Shown here: piece after piece, positions 22,879-32,974 of the stretch | Layout: each line of letters begins with the position of its first letter | Numbering within the stretch: the first letter of the stretch is position 1 | Assembly: GCF_016545825.1 (NCBI RefSeq) | Contig: NC_052612.1 | Location: 40,593,738-40,657,737, forward strand | DNA: 64,000 bases | From: Eucalyptus grandis | Taxonomy: Eukaryota > Streptophyta > Magnoliopsida > Myrtales > Myrtaceae | Direction of reading: 5' to 3' | Program-made: the position numbers and the translations under genes | Notes under the pieces: generated by a model | What the model saw: the letters and a program-made list of their open reading frames with translations, nothing else | Databases searched by the model: none | What the model was told of the DNA's origin: nothing

Positions 22879-24698
22879 AACTCCCTTATTTTATGTCATC
22901 GAATTTGACATGACAACCGTGCGGAGGACAGAGTGGGGATGCATCACCCAGTTCTATGTCAAGCTATTAATATTTCATGTCGTGTTTGGCTCCCCAACAT
23001 GGAGGGCACAAAAGCCTCCTTCCATTTGCCACTTCTCTCTTTACTAACGATAATGTCGAGATGGGACCTCAGCTCATAAACCTCGTACCAAGAGAGTATC
23101 ACAAGTATTACGTGAAAAAAATAAAGAATTTAATTTCAGAATTTTTTTTATAAGGCATTTGTTAAACAATAAGATTAAAAATGCGTCATCTCTAATACTT
23201 GAAAATAATAAGACACTTAGTTACATTTATAATTAACTACTTAAATTATATATAATTATTTGATTAGTTCAACACGTGCTGGCTATATTGAGTAATACCA
23301 AAAGTTTCGAGCTAAGTTCTGCTCGTCAAGTCAAATTAGCCTTTTGATAGAACTAAATTGGTGAAATTAAAATTTTAAAATTGGATTGACACAAATGCAA
23401 TAAATCTAAGACATAGTTGATAATTTCTACCTAGTTGAAATCGTTGATTATATCGCTATCATAACCTTACAACAACCCAGCTAACAACTCCCTTATTGTA
23501 GGTATGCTCATTGAATTTGACATGACAACTGTGCGCGAGAAAGATGGGAAATGCATCACCAATTTCTATGCCAAACTATGAATATTTTATGTCGTGTTTG
23601 GCTACCCAACATGGACGGCTCAAAGCCTCTTGCCATTGGCCATTTGTCACCTTAGGACCGAGAAGATCGAGGTTAAAACCACTGGCCATAAACCTCGTAC
23701 CAAGTGGCCCGGATTGGGGCAGGCGGCTAACTAGGGTTTGATATAATCTTTTGTCAATAATAAAATGAAAATTCCAATTGGCTAAACATTTATAAAAGAA
23801 AGGAGAAGTTTCCCGAGAGGTTTCATGAAACACTTCGCTCTTATGTAAAGATAAGAATTATATTATCTTTGCGACAAATACGTGTACTTCCTTATGTACA
23901 TAGAAAGAAAAATTATGTATTATATATAATAATTTCTTATGCAAAGAAGACCCCATTTGATCACGGATTCGATGATCTAACAAATTCCATTCCAATCGTA
24001 CACATCCTACTTCAAAGTATAGTTATGAGACAACGATATTCATAACTAAATTCTCATAATTGAGAAGTTTAGGATTGAATTAACCACCGTATAATAAATT
24101 TACGATTTTTTGGACAATTTTCTCTATTAAAGCACAGATAGATAAGGAATATTGAAGTATTGCACATATTACATGGAAAAAAAAATAATGAATTTAATCT
24201 TAAAATAGTTTCTGAGGCATTTATTAAATAACCAGATTAAAGATGCATCATTTCTAATACACGGAAATGATAATACATTTAGTTATATTCATAATTAACT
24301 ACATAAATTATATATAATTCTTTTGATTAGTTCAACCGGTGTTGACTATATTAAGCAATACAAGAAGTTTAAATGCTAAGTTTCTTTTATCGAGTCAGAA
24401 TCACTCTTTTGATTGGAAACATATTCAACTGGACCTAATTTCAATATATCAAATAAATTATAATCGTCGATCACGAGGGATTCAGATGTGGCGATAGATC
24501 ATAAAAAACGAAGGGAGAAATTTCCCCTCGTAAAGTGCTCCAAACTTTTGTAGCTTTTGCAAAATTCCAAAAAAGTCAAACCGTCCGGCCTCACTTCAGT
24601 TCGGACGATCAACAGCCGTTCGGACATCATAAAGCTCGCCACCTTGAGCGATCGTGCGAGAGATCGAGTGATCGACACCGACCCCGAAGTGGACGACA

Positions 24699-26959
24699 AT
24701 GGAGTTCCCATATGGTCATCACACTCACGGACACCACCACAAACGCGACGGCGACGACGGCTACGAGGAGTCCCGAAGAAACCTGCCCTACCCGCCACCC
24801 GGAGCCACCCTCCCGCCCTACGTCTACGGCCAGCCTCCCCCTCCTCCTCCGCCGTCCAACGTGTACCACACCTCGCACTCGCCTCCCCCGTCCGCTTATC
24901 CCTCCCCCTACCCTCCGCCGCCTCAGATGTTTCCTCAAGGATCAACCGAGTATTCTGCTTACCCGTACCCGCCGCACGTGGCTCACGGCTGTGGAGCTCT
25001 TGCCTCTTATTTCGCCTACAAGCTCACTTACAACGTTTTCTGCAAGGCCAACCCCAATTATTCTCTCGCTATCAAGGACTCAAAACTCGTTCTTGCACCC
25101 TCCGACTCCAGTGATCCTTATCAAGTATGTCGTTTTGCTTTGCTTTCGCCTGTCACCCCCGAACCTTGATCTTTGGTTCTGTAGAATATGTTCAACTTGA
25201 TAGCCTTTTTTTTTACGGGGGTTTGGTCTGATCTGCCTAATTTGAGCGTTTCTGAGCTTGTTTGAGTGTTGTTTGACTCTTTTTTTTCCGTCGTGTGAGT
25301 GATGGTTTTCATTCTTTAATTCTTTTGGTGATGTGGAGTGGCTTGTATGATTTGATTTGATCAGAAATGGTACAAGGATGAGAAGTTCAGCACCAGAGTC
25401 AAGGATGAAGAGGGTTCTCCCTGCTTTTCTCTGGTCAACAAGGCCACTGGTGAGGCCATCAAGCACTCTGTTGGAGCCTCTCACCCGGTGAGTTTGTCTC
25501 TCTAGATATTCAAATCTGAAACCTCTGCAATTATAGGATACCCGTTCGAGCTGCAAATTAGGATAGGAAGAATGATCTATTCGCATAATCTGGGCTGTAG
25601 AGCAGAAGAAAAGCTCATGAGACTAGTCATAAGCCAAATATCACTTTCGTGCGAGTCGTATTTCGGTGACCATGATACTTAAGCCCATCATCAATCTCAT
25701 TGGTCAACAGAGCTGTCAAGTTTGTTCTCCTTGTTCGACCAAAAGAAGATTGCAGTCTTCCAATTATTGTCGGCTCTGATAGCCAGGAATCATGACTATG
25801 GATGTTGCCTTGTATCACTTTGAAAATTCAGGCATTGGATTGATCAAATTACTAGTCATTCGTTTTAGCTGCGCCGTAACTTCTGAATTATAATTTTTCT
25901 GTAGTTGTCTAGATTCTGTGAGTGACTTCACGAACAGAAGTGTGCCATTCTCTAAGTTTTCCTTAGTTTTTGAATGACATAGAAACTAAGGTCAGTCTCA
26001 AAATGGCTTATCGTAAGCTATATCTGAATATTTGTTTATCTTCCGTTCAGTTGTTGTCACCACGATCCTCTGCTTCGGTTCATTTTTGGTAACTGATTGT
26101 CGGACTGGTTGTGGTTCCAAAAGAATTCTTCTTGTGGCATAAGTTGTTTTTCATTCTGGCTGCCATTTTAGTACCTTTTTCACTGCCTGAACATTTTCTT
26201 GCGTTTTTGCCTTTATGAGTGCTAACGTGGACACTAGTGAAAAGGTCGACCGCCCTCTAAAGTCAGCAATGTTTTTCAGCTTCTGTGAAAAAGCCTGTTA
26301 GCACTGAGCCTTCACTTTCATTGCCTCAACCTGAGTTTCATCTCAACATGTGTATTTTTGAGCCAATTGTTGGGTTTGGTTCAACTCCGGGAGGTTCTCA
26401 TGATTTGTACATAATGCACGCTTCCTCAGCAGAAAATGGACAAAGGGTTGATATATATTCTGGATTAGGATAAATGCACCTGGTGATCATACATTAATGA
26501 GGGACAGACCCACTTTGAAATCTAAGGAACAGCTTAATTTAAGCCTTAGCTCTCTGAAAACATCGTTCTTATCAGAGCTGCAGATATTTGTCAGATCTAA
26601 GATTTGCACTTTTGGTAATCTGCAGGTGCAGCTGGTACCCTATAATCCAGAGCAGCTTGATGCATCTGTTCTGTGGACGGAGAGCAAGGACCTTGGCGAT
26701 GGTTACAGAGCCGTAAGGATGGTTAACAATGTTCACCTGAATTTGGATGCTTTTCATGGTGACCAATTATCCAGCGGCGTTCATGATGGCACAACTATTG
26801 TGCTCTGGCAGTGGAACAACGGAGATAATCAGAGTTGGAAGATCACCACGCATTGTAAGTTCCTTAGACGCAGAGGAGAGAAATAACCTTTTTTACAACT
26901 AGCCACTCGTTTCTTTTTCTCTCATTTCTGAACTATACCCTTTGATGGTTGATGCAGAA
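24699..26959 (+). CDS. EULS3: EULS3-type lectin, copy 4 (intact)
   Basis: Exons are 24699-25124, 25365-25487, 26626-26854, plus two bases at 26958 completing TAA; the product is 259 residues. By eye it differs from copy 3 at nine residues: four in the His-rich start (HTHGHHHKRDGDDGYEE), Gly to Cys before ALASYFAY, Arg to Lys in AIKDSK, Ala to Val at VQLVPYN, Gly to Ser at QLSSGVHDG, and Asn to Ser in NQSWK. The lectin domain is otherwise complete. Without use of the last donor the protein ends CKFLRRRGEK at 26886. Copies 1 and 2 have NKGDNQRWK where copies 3 and 4 have NNGDNQNWK or NNGDNQSWK, so a basic residue beside the Q.W motif was lost in the younger pair. The role is likely that of a cytoplasmic or nuclear stress lectin, by family. 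Confidence 0.88.
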
Positions 26960-27132
26960 TACATGGGGGAAGAGTACCTGAATTTGGAGGTTGTCTTATT
27001 TGCGGGATATGCATTTGGTGGATTGCTATGCTTCCACGCGAGTTTGTGTTGTGATCTCGAATATTGCTTCTATCTCCATGCTCGATTAAGACTCGACTAC
27101 TATTGTGTGTTACTTTTCCTTTGGATTTTATA

Positions 27133-27787
27133 GCTTTATCATTATGTGTGTTATATCACACCGCAGACTATATATATATGCCTGATAAATTGGTAATTCT
27201 CTGCATTAAGCTGTTTCAGATGTCGCTCGTGGAGATAGATATACTACGTCATGTATGTGTTACGAGCACGAGAAGAGCATGTTCTTATGTTGCCATGCAC
27301 TGCTACACCGTAAAGTGACAAATATGACATGATCAACTGTTAATTTTACGGCTGATGTCCCTTTTTTTTTCTTGAATCATTCATGTCCATCATAGCTGAC
27401 TTGATCGTCTCATGTGTTTACACATCCAATCACCCAAGAGTCTTGAGTTCCTTTGGACTTGATTTCGTTTCAGAAGTGAGTTGAGATCAATTAAAAATTA
27501 GGCTTTCGAGCGTTGATTCTGGGAGCTGGACATCAGATGTTCGATGTCTCGCAGAGCTTCTCTCTTCTATCTTCATCAGTAGTTCCGAGGACAGACTCTT
27601 CAGCCATAATTAGAGGCTATGTGTCCGTTAGGTAGGCGAGGAAGTACATCGCTCCGTTGCTAAGGCAGAGCGAGGCTTTCCTTGGACGTCTCCATCGGGC
27701 CGAACTGTGCAAGTCCGAGTTTGAGGCCCTAAAAGAAATTTCTAGGTCCGAATCCTAAACCAAGACAGAGCACGAAATAAGTACGCA

Positions 27788-27789
<2 letters not shown>
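27133..27789. other. 3' flank of copy 4
   Basis: It matches the flank of copy 3 (19770-20400), including 'tatatatatgcctgataaat' and 'gcattaagctgttt'. It is non-coding. Confidence 0.6.

Positions 27790-27819
<30 letters not shown>
27790..27819. repeat. (CT)n microsatellite
   Basis: This is an uninterrupted CT run of about 15 units. Confidence 0.9.
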
Positions 27820-27821
<2 letters not shown>

Positions 27822-27823
<2 letters not shown>

Positions 27824-28449
27824 CTTGACAGATCTTGATCTATTTTCAGTATAAATCAAAGTCGAAGTTACGTTTTCAATGGCAAGGAATGATAGAACTA
27901 TTACTCGAATTCGAACGCACCAAAGTGAATCACGAACTCCCCAAAATCATGCTCAAACGCGTCCAGCACATCGAATCCTATGAAATCCGGCTTGTCATGA
28001 AATATTCTTGTTGACAGTCCAAGTTCGAGCCCCTAAAAGAAATTTCTGGGAACGAATCCTAAACCAAGACGGAGTACGAAATTAGTACGCAAGTCCGAGT
28101 TCGAGGCCCTAAAAGAAATTTCTGGGTCCGACTCCTAAACCAAGACAGCGCGAAATAAGTCACGATCACTTGACAGATCTTGATCTATTTTCAGTATAAA
28201 TCAAAGTCGAAGTTACTTTTTCAATGGCAAGGAATGATAGAACTATTACTTAAATTCGAATGCACCAAAATGAATCACGAACCCCCCGAAATCATGCTTG
28301 AACGCGTCCAGCAGATCGAATCCTATGAAATTCGGCTTGTCATGACATATTCTTGTTGAAATTTCTACATAAGACACTGGCGCTGATAGACCAAAGGGGG
28401 CTGGTGATGCAAGAGCATGCGATTCTATAAGACAATCCATAAGTTCCAA
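27822..28449 (-). pseudogene. Duplicated C-terminal-exon-like fragment, unknown protein
   Basis: Two copies of a ~195-bp segment lie at 27822-28015 and 28164-28360, separated by the 73-bp minisatellite. On the minus strand both read the same frame to a stop at the same place. Copy A reads TRIFHDKPDFIGFDVLDAFE.., and copy B reads TRICHDKPNFIGFDLLDAFK... Copy B extends upstream to 28449 and beyond (LMDCLIESHALASPAPFGLS). Copy A stops matching at 'cttgttga'. I do not recognise the family. The common stop and protein-like composition suggest a gene tail copied in, but no full gene is present. Confidence 0.4.
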
Positions 28450-31090
28450 CTTGCTTTCATCGACTAATCCAACACAATCAATGTTCGTTCAAGCAAAGGC
28501 AGAATTTGATCATGACTTTCTTTGGTGGGTCGAGAATGGAGTTATCAACGTAATGGCTATAAACCAAGTTATCGATTGAGGAGTTGTCGGTTCTTCTTTG
28601 CCAATCAAGTATTAAGTTACCTATTCACCAGATTAGTTGTCATTTTGAAAGACATGTCGATGGGAGGTTGTTTAGAGCAATTTTTCTTGGGTATACGAGA
28701 ATTTCTCTATCAAATTTCTATCTGATTATTTATTCAAATTCCCTAACGGTGAATTAAAGTTCTTTATCTTTGGCCATCAGAGCAATCGTTTACGCATTAG
28801 TGGTGAGCTGCTATTATTTTGATTCTTTATCCTTGACTAGTGACGTGTGCTTTTAAGTTTTGGTGGTGAACCTTCCTTATTCATTCCACCTCAATATACC
28901 CATCCTTACACTTTATCTCAGCTAGGGCTTTGCTAGCATAATAGTCATTGGGCTACTATGAAAATTATTGCTTGTTGTAAATCACAAATTTTTGAAAAGG
29001 TGGATCTCACAACAATTTATAATTATTTGTTATTTGATTTTTGTGATCCAAAACGGATTGTTATTTTCACAATAAATCAAAAATTGTCACATAATCATTT
29101 CTCTCCTAGCAAACCCCATTTCTAGAATCACTTGTCTCGTGCACCGGTCAGCTCGTCATGGCCTCACCTCTGCCATCTACTTCTCGAATTATTCTCAATT
29201 ATTAAGTAAATGTTTTGTTTCATAAAATCTAATTCATATACCTCACATTTCAACTATAAAAAAAAAAAAAAGATTTGCCTCGCTCTCTCCATCAATTGCA
29301 AAATTCTCGATCTACCATGGGCGGTGGTTAAGTTCCATACACGCATCAAACTCTTATCAGTTCTGTGTTAAAAACTGTGTAAAGCAATACCATGTCTAAT
29401 GCTGGGAGACCGTGGTGCCCTTGATTGGCACACCGATCCCGAGGGCCAATCTTAAATTAACACTCAGATTCCTTTCTCTTTTCTATCTGTTCGTGATCAA
29501 CGCCAAAGATTCTCACGACATCGCGGTCGATCCTCGAGCCCCAATCATTGTCACTATTGTATCAGTATCACTAACTTCACATGCAAAAACACAGTTCATG
29601 CGCTGACATGAACGTATTCGCACTCTTCCCAGGCTCAAAAGAAAGATTAAGAAAAAACGATGCTTGCTGATATGAAGCACCAGCGCAGCAGAGGCTTGCA
29701 CTAGACTCAAGGAGAGCCGACGGTATTCCAGAGCTCAGATGCCGGGACTCGAGTTGAAAAATCGCAATGGCCCCTTTGACAAATGTTTGGTTCCTCCATG
29801 TGCAGCATTTAATGCCGCTTCGTCCCCGGCTTTAAGCAATCTTGCTGTACTCCACAGGAGCTAGGAATATATCCTGCTCTCAACTTCAACTCTACAAGCT
29901 AGCAACCTTTTTTTCTTTTTCTTTTTTCTCTTTTGGTTGGGAATATAATTCACGGTTATCTTCCATTTTACGAAGTTGAACTATATAAAGCCATAAAGAA
30001 TGGTGCTGCAAACTGGCATGACTGATGCTAGCATGTTCTTCTAGATGCTGTTTAGGCTTGAATCTAGCCAATATCAATTCTGTCTAGGGTTTTATTGGTA
30101 ATTTTCCTCATGCGTTCTTAAAAGCGGCCTTGAGAATTAAATTATGTTCTTATGTGAGAGATGAAAATCAAGAATAGGAGTAAAACAAAATTTTCACTCC
30201 GCTTCTCGAATATTAGCTTTTTAGAGACTTGCACCACCCCATTTACACCATTTGAACTCTAGCTTGTGGGTATTTCATATGCAATTCCTCGAAGTGGAAA
30301 CCGCTTGTTCACTCGAGATCTAATTACATAAGGAGATGTTAATTACACCACGGACCGCAAATCATGTTTCCAGCTCTCTTGCTCTAATCCGATCAACCAA
30401 GAACTATTCTGATGTGTGCATATGATGTCCGGAAAATTACTGAACAAGAAAAAGAGGAAAAGTAGATGTGAAAGAAGGGGGAACAGTTAGATCTAGAACT
30501 TGGCTCTGGTTGTGGAGGTGGTGAAAAGCGAACTAGCCAGCATCATAACCACTCGATAACACCCTTTAGTTTAGGACATGAACCCACTAATTAATCTCTT
30601 TCCCGAGGTTGTCTTTAGCGAAGCACGCCGTCCGCTCACTCCCTCCTTTTGTCGAAATGGGAAAAGGGGTCCGTGGCCCTTTAAAGTACGTGCACATCTT
30701 TCACATTGCAGATGAGGTACACAAATTTGTCAGTCCGTTAGTTGGTATCAGTTAGGGCAGTTAGGTGTGGCACGGAAAGAGAGGAAGGTGAGAATGAAAA
30801 AAGAGAGGGAGGAAAAAGCAGCCCCTCCAGGACCCTAACGTTTTACCAAATCGAAAACGAAAAGTCAAGGGTGTTGACTTTTCGAAGGAGAACCCAACTT
30901 TTTAGATTAGTGGCAATCGAAGGAGATTAGAGAGGGGGCCAAAGCGGGGGAAATTAAAAAGCTTATCTTATTTTTTGGAAATGACAAGTGATCATTTGAA
31001 TGATAAGTTTCTCCGTCCAAATTTAATCTTATCTCGTGCGTATCGATGATGGCCAACTGCCCCGTCCCCTAAAATGACTCTTAAAAGCCA
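28450..31090. other. Intergenic, no gene recognised
   Basis: AT-rich sequence with short chance open frames, none with a recognisable motif or good codon pattern. Small features are a pyrimidine tract at about 29907-29933 and a purine tract at 30777-30820. No RNA gene was seen. Confidence 0.45.
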
Positions 31091-31092
31091 AG

Positions 31093-31545
31093 GGCCTTAA
31101 TATAATTTATTGCTATATACAAAAGGATCTTGTCAACCAAATATCTCTAGGAACTTTCTAGGCATTTATTTAATGAAGAAATGTTCAATTTCCAAAGCAT
31201 CAATCGTCCATATTATGAGAGTATTCGATGTATTTAAAATTATATCATCGTCTTATATAATTGTCCATCAAATCGTTCCCGGAGCACCCTTCAATCAAAA
31301 ATCCTATAAAAAAAGTCCCTAGCAACAGGTATTGGCCGTAATATAATTTTTTGCCATTTACAAAAGGGTTTTGTTAACCGAGCGTCCCTAAAACACTTTC
31401 TAGGCATATATTTAAGAAAGAAATGTTCGATTTTCAAAGCATCAATCATCCATAGTAAGAGGATATCCGATGTATTTCAAACAATAATATCGCCTTATAT
31501 AGCTGTTCGTTGCACCCCTTAATCAAATTCTTATAAAACGGGGTA
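31093..31545. repeat. Diverged tandem duplication, ~230-bp unit
   Basis: The series 'taatataattt', 'tttctaggcat', 'aagaaatgttc', 'caaagcatcaatc', 'gatgtattt', 'cttatat' and 'cctataaaa/cttataaaa' occurs in the same order in 31093-31325 and 31330-31545. It is non-coding. Confidence 0.7.
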
Positions 31546-32291
31546 GATTAAATTAAAGCACCAGCACCCACTTGAACCCTAAGTCAACACTTTACTAAAT
31601 GATTAAGGGGATTAAGGTTTAAGATTCCCCCATTTGATTAATTTGACTTCAAAAGGAAAAGAACGGGGAGGAGGGGTTGTGCGAGATCGCCACATGATAG
31701 CGATGCTCCAACTTGCATAATCTATAACGTGGCTTTAGAGAGAGGGTCGTGTGGTGTGGGTGAGGGTGACTCGAGAGGGACGCCGAGTGACGTCATCATC
31801 TGCCCATCCGACGGTTCTGGACGGTCAGACTGACGCCGCCGTGGGCATCAAGCTTGAGTGGCTTTAGTTTGGACTCTTTTATTTTTATTCATTTTGTTTT
31901 ACTTAATAGAACGAAAGCCCCTGACGTACTTAAATGAAAGAAAAATTAATGTCTCTCGTGATCGTCCAATTTAAATACCTTTTTCCTCGGTCGCTCAGGG
32001 TTATTTTGTGGAATTGTCGATATGAGTGTATTCAAAAAGCTTATGAAAGATAGTTTTATGGAAGAATTCCCAAAGAAAAATAATTTTAATGATAAGAATA
32101 CCTCCGTAATATTTGGATATCACCATTACATTTCAATGCAATGAAATTCATCTAGTATGTGAAAAACATTTGAAGTTAGGAACGATTCTCAATTCTTAAA
32201 GGTACTTATGTCTCTTGAAATTTATGGTAAACTTTCGCATTAGAATTAGGTGAATTTTACGACCATATGATCATCAAATACCTAATAAGCT

Positions 32292-32292
<1 letters not shown>
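31546..32292. other. Intergenic, nothing recognised
   Basis: No gene is supported. A GC-richer patch at 31740-31860 ('gacgtcatcatctgcccatc') includes a TGACGTCA palindrome, a possible bZIP site with no gene nearby. Confidence 0.4.

Positions 32293-32294
<2 letters not shown>

Positions 32295-32322
<28 letters not shown>
32295..32322. repeat. (CT)n microsatellite
   Basis: This is a run of about 14 CT units. Confidence 0.9.
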
Positions 32323-32326
<4 letters not shown>

Positions 32327-32507
32327 CTCATTCAACTGCTATAGTGCTACCGGGCCTACTAATTATTGTCATTGAATTCAAGCCCTCGCAAATCATCACT
32401 AAGTTGGGCTCTCGCTCTCTTAGTAAATCTTGGAATCTCTATTGAACCTATATCTAAGATTGACTTGAGGTGATGATGGCTTTTTTTTAAGGGGAGGGGG
32501 GGAGGAG

Positions 32508-32974
32508 AGAGAGAGATGGTTGGAAATCAAGGATGTTCCTAGCGTTATCGCAAGTGATAATAGAAACAATTGCTAAGGATAACCATGTGCACGACAGCAT
32601 GGTGAATGAGGTAGCATCCAACACCATCGAGTACATAGGAAAAAATAAGAGAGAAGGGAAGTGGGGTGTGGGACGCGCGTGACCCACTAACTAAAATTCA
32701 TCGGAAGAAGTTTTATCTAATCAAGAAGGGGGGGGAGGGAGGGGAGGGGAGGGGGAAAGAGAGATGGTTGGAGATCGAGGATGTTCCCAGCGTCATTGCA
32801 AGTGACAATAGAAACAATTGCTAAGGATAGCCATGTGCACGGCAGCATAGTGGAATGAGGCAGCATCCAACAACATCGAATACATAGGAAAAAAGAAGAG
32901 ACAGGGGAAGTGGGGTGTGGGACGTGCGTGACCCACTAACTAAAATTGATCAGAAGAAGTTTTATCTAATCAAG
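32508..32974. repeat. Tandem duplication, ~250-bp unit
   Basis: The block from 'gagatggttgga' through 'tgacccactaactaaaatt' to 'ttttatctaatcaagaa' occurs at 32508-32727 and 32758-32974 with few changes. The two are joined by a G-rich tract ('gggggggagggaggggagg'). It is non-coding. Confidence 0.85.

Larger units (their letters stand above)
20483..27789 (+). repeat. Tandem segmental duplication, unit 2 (carries lectin copy 4)
   Basis: This is the second copy of the block described for 13720-20475, in the same orientation. It lacks the 173-bp insertion of unit 1. It holds a LINE fragment (22195-22878) that unit 1 lacks, and about 34 bp more just before the lectin gene ('tgtagcttttgcaaaattcc'), which copy 2 also has, so unit 1 lost it. 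The G-box equivalent is at 20963-20968. The right border is near the minisatellite and a (CT)n tract. Confidence 0.85.

Noticed and set aside
24535..25200. Alternative frames of 185-221 codons over exon 1 of lectin copy 4
   Set aside because: They are out-of-frame readings of the Pro-rich leader; only the frame from 24699 joins the lectin exons.
25080..25586. Long open frame antisense to exon 2 of lectin copy 4 (also seen at 18006-18239, 9359-9637 and 3961-4194)
   Set aside because: It is the mirror of a conserved coding exon and its flanking introns; it appears in every copy only because the sense strand is conserved.
27709..28160. CRISPR-like spaced repeats
   Set aside because: The 73-bp units are adjacent minisatellite copies without regular spacers, in a plant nuclear setting.
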